Of a stretch of 64,000 nucleotides of DNA, positions 16,467 to 25,903 are shown piece after piece. A program made the translations under genes and the position numbers. The notes beneath the pieces were generated by a model that worked only from the letters and a program-made list of their open reading frames with translations, was not told the DNA's origin and ran no database searches. Every line of letters begins with the position of its first letter. Within the stretch, counting starts at the first letter, position 1. This DNA is from Candidatus Polarisedimenticolaceae bacterium (lineage in GTDB: Bacteria; Pseudomonadota; Gammaproteobacteria; Chromatiales; Chromatiaceae), in the NCBI GenBank assembly GCA_021648685.1, contig JAKISI010000006.1:1-64000 (forward strand). Reading direction: 5' to 3'.

Positions 16467-18355
16467 TCAGGTTTTAATCCGAAATCCTCTGTTGAACCTG
16501 CTGCGGGTTTCAGATTTAACTGAGAGAGATCCCGCACTGCACCGTATGCCGCACTGGTGGTCAGCGCTGCATAGGCCTGTAGCGCCTGACTCACAACGCG
16601 ACTGCGCCCTTCCGGCTTCCAGGCAGCCACGCCCTTGGCCTGCATGGCCTGACGACGGCGCACCAGCTCATCCTGCGCCACCGCGATGTTGATGCCACGG
16701 TTGGGGATGTCGATCTCAATCCGGTCACCCTCTTCAATCAGCCCGATATTGCCGCCCTCAGCCGCCTCTGGCGAGCAGTGGCCAATAGAGAGGCCAGAGG
16801 TGCCACCCGAAAAGCGGCCATCGGTGATCAGCGCACAGGCCTTGCCCAGCCCTTTGGATTTCAGATAGCTGGTGGGATAGAGCATCTCCTGCATGCCCGG
16901 CCCACCTTTGGGGCCTTCATAGCGGATGATCACCACATCGCCTTCATTGATCCGATCATCCAGGATAGCGGCTACCGCATCATCCTGGCTCTCAAAGATG
17001 CGTGCTGGCCCACTGAAGGTGAGGATCGAATCATCCACACCGGCGGTCTTTACGATACAGCCCTGCTCGGCCAGATTGCCAAACAGCACGGCCAGTCCGC
17101 CATCCTGGCTATAGGCATGCGCTTTATCGCGGATGCAGCCGCCCACCCGGTCAATATCAAGTGAAGGCCAGCGGGCCTCCTGGCTGAAGGCAGTCTGAGT
17201 CGGAACTCCACCTGGGGCAGCGGAGAAGAGCTTGGCCGCCACATTACCACCCTGCATGACATCCAGTGCATCAATGGCCGCCCCCAGTGTCTTTGAATGT
17301 ACCGTTGGGATGTCACGATGCAGCAGGCCTGCACGATCCAGCTCCGCCAGGATGGCGATGATGCCACCCGCACGGTGCACATCTTCAACGTGGTAATCAG
17401 GGGTGGCAGGCGCTACCTTGCAGAGGTTGGGCACCTTGCGCGAGAGGCGGTCAATATCCTCCATCGTAAAGGCCACCCCAGCCTCATGGGCGCAGGCCAG
17501 CAGGTGCAGTACGGTGTTGGTGGAGCCACCCATGGCAATATCCAGGCAGATGGCGTTCTCAAAAGCATCAAAGGTGGCTATTGAGCGCGGCAGTGCAGAT
17601 TCATCATCCTGCTCGTAATAGCGGCGCGCCAGCTCAACCGCCAGCCGCCCCCCCTCAAGGAACAGCGCGCGGCGATCCGCATGGGTCGCCACTAGCGTGC
17701 CGTTGCCCGGCAGGCTCAGCCCCAGCGCCTCGGTCAGACAGTTCATGGAGTTGGCGGTAAACATGCCGGAGCAGGAGCCACAGGTGGGACAGGCTGACCG
17801 TTCAATGATGCCGACATCCTCATCACTCTCATTCGGGTCAGCCGCTGCAACCATTGCATCGACCAGATCAAGACGCACCTCTTTGCCGCCCAGTTTGGCC
17901 TTGCCCGCCTCCATTGGGCCGCCCGATACAAATACGGCAGGGATATTCAGTCGCAACGCCGCCATCATCATGCCGGGGGTGATCTTGTCACAGTTGGAGA
18001 TGCAGACCATGGCATCGGCACAGTGGGCGTTGACCATATACTCAACCGAATCTGCGATGATCTCCCGTGATGGCAGTGAATAGAGCATACCGGCATGCCC
18101 CATGGCGATGCCGTCATCAATGGCGATGGTGTTGAACTCTTTGGCCACGCCACCGGCTTTTTCGATCTCCCGCGCCACCATCTGCCCCATATCCTTGAGA
18201 TGAACATGCCCCGGTACAAACTGGGTAAAGGAGTTGACGACCGCAATAATGGGCTTGTCAAAATCTCCATCCTGCATGCCTGTGGCGCGCCAGAGTGCTC
18301 GTGCGCCAGCCATATTGCGGCCATGAGTGGTAGTGCGTGAGCGGTATTGAGGCAT
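16463..18355 (-). CDS. ilvD: Dihydroxy-acid dehydratase
   Basis: An iron-sulfur lyase that converts 2,3-dihydroxy-isovalerate (or methylvalerate) to the 2-oxo acid in branched-chain amino acid synthesis. The 630 aa length matches the E. coli type. Cluster ligands C122 (NCDKITPG) and C195 (CGSCSGMF) and the GTDGRFSG-like motif near residue 520 ([17 protein letters not shown]) are present. The ATG at 18355 has GGAG upstream. It is encoded on the strand opposite ilvB and 14 kb away, so the ilv genes are dispersed here. It starts a minus-strand stretch and ends tail to tail with the receiver/kinase gene. Confidence 0.96.
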   Translation of the reverse strand: MPQYRSRTTTHGRNMAGARALWRATGMQDGDFDKPIIAVVNSFTQFVPGHVHLKDMGQMVAREIEKAGGVAKEFNTIAIDDGIAMGHAGMLYSLPSREIIADSVEYMVNAHCADAMVCISNCDKITPGMMMAALRLNIPAVFVSGGPMEAGKAKLGGKEVRLDLVDAMVAAADPNESDEDVGIIERSACPTCGSCSGMFTANSMNCLTEALGLSLPGNGTLVATHADRRALFLEGGRLAVELARRYYEQDDESALPRSIATFDAFENAICLDIAMGGSTNTVLHLLACAHEAGVAFTMEDIDRLSRKVPNLCKVAPATPDYHVEDVHRAGGIIAILAELDRAGLLHRDIPTVHSKTLGAAIDALDVMQGGNVAAKLFSAAPGGVPTQTAFSQEARWPSLDIDRVGGCIRDKAHAYSQDGGLAVLFGNLAEQGCIVKTAGVDDSILTFSGPARIFESQDDAVAAILDDRINEGDVVIIRYEGPKGGPGMQEMLYPTSYLKSKGLGKACALITDGRFSGGTSGLSIGHCSPEAAEGGNIGLIEEGDRIEIDIPNRGINIAVAQDELVRRRQAMQAKGVAAWKPEGRSRVVSQALQAYAALTTSAAYGAVRDLSQLNLKPAAGSTEDFGLKPD

Positions 18356-18468
18356 GGGCGTTCTCCAGAGAGGTTGAATATAAAAATGGGTTGCTTGTGT
18401 AATTCCTTACACGGTCATAGCCTTGCAGGCGGGGCTACCAAAGGCAGCCTGCTTACTTACTACTTACT

Positions 18469-18894
18469 TTAGCTGCGCTGGTCAATCGTCAAATGTTGTG
18501 AGGTGGATATGACCGCATCCCTGTAGGTCTCCTGGGTAAAACCTGATGCCTCAAAGGTGATGACATTCTCCTTGCAGCCCAGCAGATCCACCACCCACCT
18601 GTAGCGGCTCTCTCCAATTGGCTCCCGCCCAATGCCGTTAATGGTTCCCAGGTAGGCAAACATGGTTCGCGGGCCGTCATTGAGCAGGGAGATTTTGAGC
18701 TGGCTGACCTCATGAAACACCAGTCTGGCAGGGGCTACTTTAAAGCGATAGAGTCCGGCTTCATTGAGCCACTGCTCGATATAGTCAATATCCAGCACCA
18801 GATCATTGGCAAAATTTTCATCTACAAAAGAGATGCCATGCAGGGTGTTGTCATGCCAGCTCATCAGTTCAAACTGCTCAGTCTTTAATTTCAT
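18469..18894 (-). CDS. Conserved hypothetical protein
   Basis: A 141 aa acidic soluble protein with no signal peptide or membrane segment. A SWHDNTLHG motif near the N-terminus and DLVLDIDYIEQW soon after resemble a group of small uncharacterised proteins with a W-H-D...H-G...DIDYI signature, but I cannot give a function. The start is placed at the ATG 18894; an alternative TTG at 18909 would overlap the dusA stop. It follows dusA on the same strand with almost no gap, so the two are probably co-transcribed. Confidence 0.6.
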   Translation of the reverse strand: MKLKTEQFELMSWHDNTLHGISFVDENFANDLVLDIDYIEQWLNEAGLYRFKVAPARLVFHEVSQLKISLLNDGPRTMFAYLGTINGIGREPIGESRYRWVVDLLGCKENVITFEASGFTQETYRDAVISTSQHLTIDQRS

Positions 18895-18905
18895 CTGTTT
18901 CCACT

Positions 18906-19892
18906 TCAAGTGACAAGTTTTGCTGCCCGCTGAATAACCTCTGGCCCGGCTCCTTTCAGGTGGGCATTTTCACTCAGGTGCCGTCGCCAGGCGCGGGCAC
19001 CTGGCTGCCCGTGGAACAGGCCAAGGATATGGCGGGTGATCTGGTGCAGTTTAACACCCTGCCCCAACTGATGCTCCACAAAGGGCATCAACTGTTCCAA
19101 CAACTGATGGCGCGTGGGTATTGGGTGTTCGTCCTGGTAGAGACGCCGGTCTGCCTCTGCCAGAATCCAGGGGTTGTGGTAGGCCTCCCGACCGATCATG
19201 ACGCCATCCACCTCTTGCAGATGCTGCTCGACCTGATCCAGTGTGGTTATGCCGCCGTTGATGATGATCTCCAATTGAGGAAACGCCTTTTTCAGACGAT
19301 GCACCCGGTCATATCGCAGCGGCGGAATATCCCGATTCTCCTTCGGACTCAACCCCTTCAACCAGGCCTTGCGTGCATGCACGATAAAGGTCTTGCAGCC
19401 TGCGGCTGATGCCTGCTCAACCAGCTGATTCAGAACCTCGTCACTGTCATGGTCATCAATCCCGATGCGGGATTTAAGCGTAACCGGGATAGTAACGGCC
19501 TCAACCATCGCTCGGATGCAGTCACTTACCAACGCAGGCTCAATCATCAGGCAGGCACCAAATCGCCCCAACTGTACCCGGTCGGAGGGGCAGCCCAGAT
19601 TGAGATTGATCTCATCATAGCCATGCGCCTCACACAGCCTGGCGCAGGCTGCCAGTGCCACCGGATCACTCCCTCCAAGCTGCACCGCCACAGGGTGCTC
19701 CTGGGGATCATAGGCAAGCAGGTGGTCTTTATCACCGTGCAGCAACGCGCTGGTGGTGATCATTTCGGTATAGAGCAGGACATGTCTGGAGATCAGGCGC
19801 AGGAAATAGCGGTCAAAACGGTCGGTCCAGTCCAGCATCGGAGCAATGGAGAGGGGATGCTTTGCAACGCTCATTGGTAGCTGGCCTGACAT
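18906..19892 (-). CDS. dusA: tRNA-dihydrouridine(20/20a) synthase DusA
   Basis: A 328 aa FMN-dependent enzyme that reduces uridine 20 and 20a in the tRNA D-loop. The TIM barrel starts with LSIAPMLDWTDRFDRYF. The catalytic Cys is C101 in NLGCPSDRVQ.GRFGA, and the phosphate-binding segment lies near INGGITTLDQ and GVMIGREAYHNPW. These signatures are DusA-specific. The start is taken as ATG 19892; an ATG six codons later is also possible. Its stop overlaps a TTG codon of the small downstream gene. Confidence 0.94.
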   Translation of the reverse strand: MSGQLPMSVAKHPLSIAPMLDWTDRFDRYFLRLISRHVLLYTEMITTSALLHGDKDHLLAYDPQEHPVAVQLGGSDPVALAACARLCEAHGYDEINLNLGCPSDRVQLGRFGACLMIEPALVSDCIRAMVEAVTIPVTLKSRIGIDDHDSDEVLNQLVEQASAAGCKTFIVHARKAWLKGLSPKENRDIPPLRYDRVHRLKKAFPQLEIIINGGITTLDQVEQHLQEVDGVMIGREAYHNPWILAEADRRLYQDEHPIPTRHQLLEQLMPFVEHQLGQGVKLHQITRHILGLFHGQPGARAWRRHLSENAHLKGAGPEVIQRAAKLVT

Positions 19893-20027
19893 GTAAGAAT
19901 CGCCCTACACATACTTCATAGAGACCCGATAATCTGCCGTGTGATATAGCGCTAAGATCGCGCTCTCAGCTGTGACAGGTAACTGCCTCAGCTGTTTTTC
20001 TTCAGCTAACCTGCTACGGGATAAAAA

Positions 20028-20135
20028 ATGAAGCCAACAAGTTTTGTTAAATGCGGATTCTTTCGGACGCTGTGTGGCATCCTCTTTTTGATACTGGCCC
20101 TGCTGATTATGCTCTACTCCGCTCTGCCAGCCTGA
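20028..20135 (+). CDS. Possible small single-pass membrane protein
   Basis: A 35-codon frame on the plus strand between two minus-strand genes. It starts with ATG after CTACGGGATAAAAA and encodes a short basic N-terminus with two Cys, then one strongly hydrophobic segment (GILFLILALLIMLYSAL). The composition is that of a genuine small membrane peptide. The competing minus-strand frame at 19905-20198 is polar and less protein-like. No homologue is recognised and the ribosome site is weak, so this is a candidate only. Confidence 0.4.
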   Translation: MKPTSFVKCGFFRTLCGILFLILALLIMLYSALPA

Positions 20136-20169
20136 CAAGCACACAGCTGTAAATAAATCCAGCCGTCGA

Positions 20170-21825
20170 CTATCCTTCATCTGCCTTTCTCTTATCACTC
20201 AATAGCCGTTGATAAAAGAGATCGACCTCTTCAAGCAGCTTGGCACTATCCATATCTGCTGCCCAGCAGCACTCAATTCGCTTGCGATCGGTTTTTTTTC
20301 TAAGGCTTGGGGTTCGCTCGCGCCGCAGTCTCTGCTCTACCCACTGATTGCCAAACCGGTAGTGACAGTCAAAAGAGCGGCAGCCTGATATTATTACGCC
20401 ATCTGCCCCCTTTTTAAGCGCATAATCGACAAAGCCTGATGGCAGCATGCCTGTGCAAGGGAGTGTAATGGTCACTACTCCGGGAGCATCGATGGCCGTA
20501 ACATCAACACCATGTCGGCACCCATAAACCAGGATTTTTACCGAGCCATCAACGGCTGACAGTGCTGACTTAACCGCAGCATGCATGCCGTGTACCGGGA
20601 TGTCTGGAAGGTCTATACCTGTCGTTAACTGCTCATCCACACGCCGGAAAGGATTAGAGGAGGGGCATGATCCGATACAGATCCCGCATGAGGCACACAG
20701 TTGCGGGTTCACCACGGCCTCATTCTGCCAGCGCGCACCATCACTGCGCGCCCGTATTGATACGGCATCATAAGGGCAATCTTCAAGGCACTGGCCGCAT
20801 CCATTGCAACGATCCAACTGCACGGTTGCCGCAGCTGGTGTCTTTCGCCAGGGCAGCCAGGGCAGAAGCAAAAGTAGAAATGTCACGCCAAAAATCAATG
20901 CCCAAACCGCCTCTGCGCTCCAATAGCGAAGCAGTGGAAAGATATTGAGATAGAACCAGTCAATATCCAGTTCGACAGGGACACTCAGCATATCAGCCGG
21001 GGCATGGCTGACCACAGGCTTGATCAATGAGAGTGCCAGCAGCGCCAAAAAACTGCCCAGAGCCAGCCCCACTGGCCCCATCGGGCTTACATTTGAGATG
21101 CGTTTGACATGAATCCACAACGCAAAAATCAGCCCCATCGGGCCACCCACTATATGCAGCAGTATCATCAGGGTAAAAAATCTGTCATTTATATTTTCAC
21201 CCAGAAAATTACGCGCCATCCCCCCGCCAATCAGCGGCAGCACATCCAGCAGCTTTGCAGAACCCAGTGCAACATATTGCGCTACCTGATCCCACACCAG
21301 CCAGTATCCCGTGATCCCCAGCATCACCATTAACCATAGCGGTACCATGCCCGTAACCCATGAGAACCAGCGAAAACCACGAAAGCGATCCAATGCATAT
21401 TCACGAAGAATATGCACTACAACCACAATGAGCGCAGCATCTGATGCATAGCGGTGAAGGCTGCGCATGATGCCGCCAAGGTACCACTGCTCATGGGTTA
21501 GATATTCAATGGATTGATAGGATACATGCAGACCCGTCTCAAAAAATATATAGAGATAGATACCGCTGACAAGTACGATCCACAGAAAAAAGAAGGCCAG
21601 AGAACCCAAATGGTAGAACGGGTTCATTGCGGTGCCAAAAGCTAGGTTGAACCAGGCCTCACTACAGGTAAAGATGTTTTTTAGCGGGTCTTGCAGATAT
21701 CTCTTCACCCCGCCATTGCTTATCCTGTCATCCTCAGACACCAACAGCTGGTGCTGCGCAGATTGGCTTTCTGATGGGGCGGTGCATTTGTTACTAGATG
21801 ATTTCATTGCGTTATGCATTTCCAC
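20170..21825 (-). CDS. Cytochrome b / ferredoxin / MvhD-like fusion protein
   Basis: A 551 aa membrane redox protein made of three modules. Residues about 60-330 are a cytochrome b6-type domain with two bis-His haem pairs, H124-x13-H138 and H224-x14-H239. Residues 340-387 hold two CxxCxxCxxxC 4Fe-4S motifs (C340/343/346/350 and C377/380/383/387). Residues about 430-500 match the MvhD/FrhD hydrogenase iron-sulfur subunit family (LPCTGMLPSG, GADGVIISGC, DCHYRFGN). MvhD normally passes electrons to heterodisulfide reductase. The fusion suggests a membrane link between a quinone pool or cytochrome b and a soluble thiol/disulfide or hydrogenase-type partner. The first MvhD Cys pair appears reduced to a single Cys (YGCRHG). 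It is downstream of, and probably in operon with, the cyclic-nucleotide/rhodanese gene 61 nt away. Confidence 0.85.
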   Translation of the reverse strand: MEMHNAMKSSSNKCTAPSESQSAQHQLLVSEDDRISNGGVKRYLQDPLKNIFTCSEAWFNLAFGTAMNPFYHLGSLAFFFLWIVLVSGIYLYIFFETGLHVSYQSIEYLTHEQWYLGGIMRSLHRYASDAALIVVVVHILREYALDRFRGFRWFSWVTGMVPLWLMVMLGITGYWLVWDQVAQYVALGSAKLLDVLPLIGGGMARNFLGENINDRFFTLMILLHIVGGPMGLIFALWIHVKRISNVSPMGPVGLALGSFLALLALSLIKPVVSHAPADMLSVPVELDIDWFYLNIFPLLRYWSAEAVWALIFGVTFLLLLLPWLPWRKTPAAATVQLDRCNGCGQCLEDCPYDAVSIRARSDGARWQNEAVVNPQLCASCGICIGSCPSSNPFRRVDEQLTTGIDLPDIPVHGMHAAVKSALSAVDGSVKILVYGCRHGVDVTAIDAPGVVTITLPCTGMLPSGFVDYALKKGADGVIISGCRSFDCHYRFGNQWVEQRLRRERTPSLRKKTDRKRIECCWAADMDSAKLLEEVDLFYQRLLSDKRKADEG

Positions 21826-21886
21826 AAGCGGTCAACTGGGAGTTCTGGTACTCCAACAAGGTTATTTGGGAAGAGCCAGTAGCTGG

Positions 21887-23419
21887 CTAACGCTCCTCTT
21901 TTGCCGCTTTCAGCTGTTGCTGAAGATCATCGACCTGCTCTTTTAGCTGTTTCACTTCAGCAAGCCCCGCTTTGTCATTCTCTTCAGAGGCCTCTAACAG
22001 AATCTCCATCTCAGCATTCAGCTGCCTCTGCCCGGATTCCAGCTGCCGGATCTCTCTCTCGCGCTCGGCTTTTTCATGCTCAAGCTCCGCAATTCTCTGC
22101 ATCAAGGCCTCATCTCCACCAGCATGCTCTTGCGCGGTACCGCTCTCCTGGGACGCCGCAAGTTTTAACTTCAAATCCTGCACCATCTGTTTCAATGTAG
22201 AGATGTTGGTCACAAGTCTATGCTGTACCTGCTCATATTTTTCAGTGGTTTCAAGGAGATTCTTCTCCAGCTGGACCACCTGTTTTCTGGCCTCATCACG
22301 CTCCTGGATTAACCTGGATATATCTACAGTTTCATCAGCATCCTGCTGCGGTAGCACGGCCTCGTCCTGAGTGTCAGCGGCTACGCTCTTCTCCACATGA
22401 AGCAGGCGATCAATGCCATCTTTAAGCACAACAGCTTTGACATCACGCTCAAACAGCAAAAAAGCCGCAACCGCACTCTGATTGCCATCCGCACAATAGA
22501 CAACATATTGGCGGTCAGTCCCCAGGCTGCCAATCTGAAACCGCAGCGAATGCAGCGGTATATTGATGCTGCCATCCATGCCATTGCGCTGATGCTCGGC
22601 CGGGTCTCGCACATCCAGCCATACACCACCCGCCTCAACAATTTTACAGGCCTTCTCATAATCTACATTTTTGGTCAAAGGACGTTTTATAAATGCAGTA
22701 AAATCCTCTTTGCCTAAACGGAACAAAACACCATCCGTCAGCATGGTCACTGAGCAGCCCCTGAGCTTGTCCGACAGCAGCGCCTCTTCCCCAAAGCTAT
22801 CCCCCGCCCCCAAGCGGGCCAGCTCTTCAGCCTCGCTGTGATGATCATGCTTTCGGGTTACTACACAGCGCCCTTTGTGGATAAGAAAAAAGTAGCACCC
22901 TTCATCACCCTGTTTAACCACCTCATCCCCAGCCTTTACCTCCACCCGCTCCATCCGCATCATGACATTTTGGATATTGGCAGGCGGTATGTGCTGAACA
23001 ACGGATGACCTCAGCAGCTGGGTCATCCAATCTTCATCAGCAGCTGGATTGCTTTCCGTTTGGGTCGGTGTCAGCAGCCCGCTAAGCAGCTGGCTGTCAA
23101 TGCTGACAAACTTGACGGGCTCTTTGGCTCTGGCCGAGAATTTTCGCGGGAATTGGTGTGCCAGGGCAAAACGTGCGGTCTCTAAATCATCTGTGATGGT
23201 GTCTACCACCTTATTGTTCAGCAGCAGATCAACCCGGCCTGAGAGCAGGTAGACATTTTTGGAGTCAGTATCACCCTGGCGGAACAGATACTCGCCTCTT
23301 TTTATATATTTTACGCTGGTTTTTTCCAGCAGTGCAGCTCTGTCATTATCAGACAGCGTATTGATCGGAACCCGCGTCTTCAGCAGCTCCGCTTCTTTAC
23401 TTGTTGGCATTACAGCCAT
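21887..23419 (-). CDS. Dual cyclic-nucleotide-binding, rhodanese and coiled-coil protein
   Basis: A 510 aa cytoplasmic protein (ATG 23419, preceded by GAGGTG; an earlier TTG at 23440 is less likely). Two cyclic-nucleotide-binding domains lie at about residues 25-115 and 135-245. The second has a near-complete phosphate cassette (FGEEALL with Arg about five residues on), so it may bind cAMP or a relative; the first looks degenerate. A rhodanese domain follows at about 255-355 with active-site C309 (YCADGNQS), then a long charged coiled coil from about 390 to the end. No DNA-binding domain is seen, so it is likely an allosteric or scaffold protein. The adjacent cytochrome b-ferredoxin-MvhD gene suggests that it tunes a sulfur-linked redox complex. 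That role is inferred. Confidence 0.82.
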   Translation of the reverse strand: MAVMPTSKEAELLKTRVPINTLSDNDRAALLEKTSVKYIKRGEYLFRQGDTDSKNVYLLSGRVDLLLNNKVVDTITDDLETARFALAHQFPRKFSARAKEPVKFVSIDSQLLSGLLTPTQTESNPAADEDWMTQLLRSSVVQHIPPANIQNVMMRMERVEVKAGDEVVKQGDEGCYFFLIHKGRCVVTRKHDHHSEAEELARLGAGDSFGEEALLSDKLRGCSVTMLTDGVLFRLGKEDFTAFIKRPLTKNVDYEKACKIVEAGGVWLDVRDPAEHQRNGMDGSINIPLHSLRFQIGSLGTDRQYVVYCADGNQSAVAAFLLFERDVKAVVLKDGIDRLLHVEKSVAADTQDEAVLPQQDADETVDISRLIQERDEARKQVVQLEKNLLETTEKYEQVQHRLVTNISTLKQMVQDLKLKLAASQESGTAQEHAGGDEALMQRIAELEHEKAEREREIRQLESGQRQLNAEMEILLEASEENDKAGLAEVKQLKEQVDDLQQQLKAAKEER

Positions 23420-23569
23420 CAATGGCACCTCATCATACAACTCACTTATTTAATTCATTTTTTACAGGGAGTTCACCACAAATAAGCGTACTACGCTTCT
23501 ATCACCTGTTATCGGCTGTTTTTGGCGCTACTTAAGAGACCTCTTTATATGGGTTTGCTGGCCGCTGGA

Positions 23570-24067
23570 TCAGAGATGCACCAATATCTGCAGCAGCAGC
23601 AGACTATAAACCCCGGCCAGCACATCATCCAGCATGATCCCCAGGCCTCCGCTCAGATGCCGATCCAGATAGCCGATAGGCCATGGCTTCCAGATATCAA
23701 ACAGTCGAAACAGCAGAAAGCCAAGCAGCACCCAGAGCCATCCGGAAGGTGCCCAGAGCATAGTGATGAGAAAACCGACCCACTCATCCCAAACGATGCC
23801 ACCGTGATCATGTACCCCTAAATCCCTGGATACCTTGTCACACAGCCAGATGCCAAAAAGAAACATCACCAGCAGCACCAGCAGGTATACCGTGCTGCCC
23901 AATGGGGCAAGCAGCAGATAGAGCGGCACCGCGGCCAGGGTTCCAGCGGTACCTGGGGCTATTGGAACGCCCCCCGACCCCAGGCCAAAGGCCAGCAGAT
24001 GCCAGGGGTTGCGCCAATCCGGGGCTGGCTTCAGCCCGGCTTCAGCGTTAGGAGGAGAAGTGTTCAT
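23570..24067 (-). CDS. pgpA: Phosphatidylglycerophosphatase A
   Basis: A 165 aa inner-membrane phosphatase that converts phosphatidylglycerol phosphate to phosphatidylglycerol. It has the PgpA signatures FGLGSGGVPIAPGTAGTLAAVP, VWDEWVGFLITM and FRLFDIWKPWPI, with three to four hydrophobic segments. The ATG at 24067 is used; a GTG four codons earlier is possible. It overlaps the thiL 3' end by 20 nt and is the last gene of the nrdR-to-pgpA operon. The thiL-pgpA order is standard in gammaproteobacteria. Confidence 0.93.
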   Translation of the reverse strand: MNTSPPNAEAGLKPAPDWRNPWHLLAFGLGSGGVPIAPGTAGTLAAVPLYLLLAPLGSTVYLLVLLVMFLFGIWLCDKVSRDLGVHDHGGIVWDEWVGFLITMLWAPSGWLWVLLGFLLFRLFDIWKPWPIGYLDRHLSGGLGIMLDDVLAGVYSLLLLQILVHL

Positions 24068-25004
24068 AGCCGGAAGCACTCAGTTGAACGGCCTGACCAT
24101 CTGCGGTCAGACAGCGGATGCCTGCTGACGCCTCGATGCGCCCTATTGGGGTCAGACCACACTCAAAATCTGCGGCAAGCCGTTCTGCCTCTGCCAGCTT
24201 TTCCGGTGGGATGGTGATGCAGAGTTCGTAATCATCCCCAGCCGAAAGCGGCAGGGACCAGTCGTTGTTTGCATGAATATAATCACGAACCACCTGGGAA
24301 CAGGGCAGCTTTTCAACATACAGGGTTGCGCCAACCCCACTGGCATCACAGATATGCCCCAGATCCGAGATCAGACCATCTGAAATATCAATGGCTGCAT
24401 GCGCCAGCCCCACCAGCGCCCGCCCCTCTTGCAGGCGGGGCGTTGGTAAATCGAGGCGTGACTGCACTGCAGCCGGAACCGCCACATTGCCCACTGTGCG
24501 CAGCGCCAACCCCGCATCACCCAGCCTGCCGGTAACGTAGATCAGATCACCCAGCTGCGCTCCATCACGGCGCAATGCTGCACCAGCCGTCACAAAGCCA
24601 TGCACCTGGATGCTGATATTGAGTGGGCCACTGGTGGTATCACCGCCGATCAACTGCACATTATGCGCAGCCGCCAGACGGGAAAAGCCCCGGCAGAATG
24701 CCTCCAGCCAATCTTCATCCACTGCAGGCAGGGTCAGTGCCAACGTCGCCCAAGCCGGTTCGGCACCCATGGCTGCCAGGTCACTTAGATTGACCGCCAG
24801 CGACTTATGGCCGAGCCGTTCGGGATCTGAATTCTCAAAGAAGTGGACACCCTCAACCAGGGTATCAATAGAGACGACAAGCTCTTTCCCTGCCGGGAGG
24901 CTCAGCACGGCACAGTCGTCACCCACACCCAATTTGACATCGGTTCGAGACGCACCCGTGTGGGCAAAAAACCGCTGGATAAGTCTGAATTCAGAAAGCG
25001 CCAT
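24048..25004 (-). CDS. thiL: Thiamine-monophosphate kinase
   Basis: A 318 aa ATP-dependent kinase that makes thiamine diphosphate. The N-terminal FxLIxRFF segment, the GDDCAVL motif (VGDDCAVL), SIDTLVEGVHF, the Mg-binding GGDTTSG and the ISDGLISDL motif match ThiL. It starts 8 nt after the nusB stop and overlaps pgpA at its end. No thiamine riboswitch is seen here. Confidence 0.95.
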   Translation of the reverse strand: MALSEFRLIQRFFAHTGASRTDVKLGVGDDCAVLSLPAGKELVVSIDTLVEGVHFFENSDPERLGHKSLAVNLSDLAAMGAEPAWATLALTLPAVDEDWLEAFCRGFSRLAAAHNVQLIGGDTTSGPLNISIQVHGFVTAGAALRRDGAQLGDLIYVTGRLGDAGLALRTVGNVAVPAAVQSRLDLPTPRLQEGRALVGLAHAAIDISDGLISDLGHICDASGVGATLYVEKLPCSQVVRDYIHANNDWSLPLSAGDDYELCITIPPEKLAEAERLAADFECGLTPIGRIEASAGIRCLTADGQAVQLSASGYEHFSS

Positions 25005-25012
25005 CTCCTGAA

Positions 25013-25435
25013 TCAGCGTTTGATCTCTGCCGGACGCAGCTTCCTGGCCAGCTTGTCCAGCACACCATTGATGTACTTATGTCCATCCTCTGCGCCAAAT
25101 ATCTTGGTGAGTTCAACCGCTTCATTAATTGCCACCCGATAGGGCACTTCCGGATGGTGTGCCAGTTCGTACGCGCCAAGGCGCAGGGCGGCGCGCTCCA
25201 CGGGGTCGACGCTTCGAATGGCTCGATCCAGGTAGGGGGAGAGCGCTGCATCCAGCTCATTCAGGTGGGTGGGAACGCCACGAACCAGATCCACAAAGTA
25301 CGCCTCTTCGTAGCTATTGGGCGGTTCATCATCCTTAAACTGCTGAATGATGTCCTTTATATTCTGGCTGGCCAGCTGCCACTGGTAGAGTGCTTGCAGT
25401 GCAAGCTCTCTGGATCTGCTGCGTCTGCCACCCAT
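25013..25435 (-). CDS. nusB: Transcription antitermination factor NusB
   Basis: A 140 aa all-helical RNA-binding protein that, with NusE (S10), assembles on boxA of rRNA leader transcripts. The basic N-terminus RRSRSRELALQALYQW and the C-terminal NEAVELTKIFGAEDGHKYINGVLD motif are diagnostic. The start codon overlaps the ribH stop (TGATG), the usual coupling in this operon. Confidence 0.96.
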   Translation of the reverse strand: MGGRRSRSRELALQALYQWQLASQNIKDIIQQFKDDEPPNSYEEAYFVDLVRGVPTHLNELDAALSPYLDRAIRSVDPVERAALRLGAYELAHHPEVPYRVAINEAVELTKIFGAEDGHKYINGVLDKLARKLRPAEIKR

Positions 25436-25902
25436 CAGAGTTGTCGCAACACATTGACCATCTCGATTGCTGACAGGGCGGCCTCGGCGCCTTTGTTACC
25501 GGCCTTGGTTCCAGCACGCTCAACCGCCTGCTCGATGGTGTCGGTGGTCAATACCCCAAAGGCAACCGGCACTGCATGCTTAAGGGTCACTTGCGCCATC
25601 CCTTTTACACACTCTCCCGCCACAAAATCAAAATGCGGGGTGCCACCGCGGATCACCGCACCCAGGGCGATAATAGCCTCGTACTCGCCGCCAGCGGCTA
25701 CCTTTTCCAGCGCCAGAGGCAGCTCAAAGGCACCCGGCACACGCACTATAGTGATGTCGGCCTCGCTGGCGCCATGCCGCTTCAGGGTATCAATCGCACC
25801 ATCCAGCAGACTCTCCACAATAAAGCTGTTGAACCGCGCAACCACCAGACAGAATCTGGCATTGCGTACCTGCAGTTCGCCTTCAATGGTTTTAATGCTC
25901 AT
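25435..25902 (-). CDS. ribH: 6,7-dimethyl-8-ribityllumazine synthase
   Basis: A 155 aa subunit of the lumazine synthase shell. It joins the ribityl-aminouracil intermediate with 3,4-dihydroxybutanone phosphate in the penultimate step of riboflavin synthesis. Motifs [35 protein letters not shown] and [15 protein letters not shown] are present, including the catalytic His after the GGTPHFD turn. It lies 1 nt after ribBA and overlaps nusB. Confidence 0.96.
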   Translation of the reverse strand: MSIKTIEGELQVRNARFCLVVARFNSFIVESLLDGAIDTLKRHGASEADITIVRVPGAFELPLALEKVAAGGEYEAIIALGAVIRGGTPHFDFVAGECVKGMAQVTLKHAVPVAFGVLTTDTIEQAVERAGTKAGNKGAEAALSAIEMVNVLRQL

Positions 25903-25903
25903 C

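Noticed and set aside
19905-20198. 97 aa minus-strand frame between dusA and the cytochrome b gene
   Set aside because: Polar low-similarity composition and overlap with both flanks; the plus-strand hydrophobic frame is the more protein-like option in this gap.
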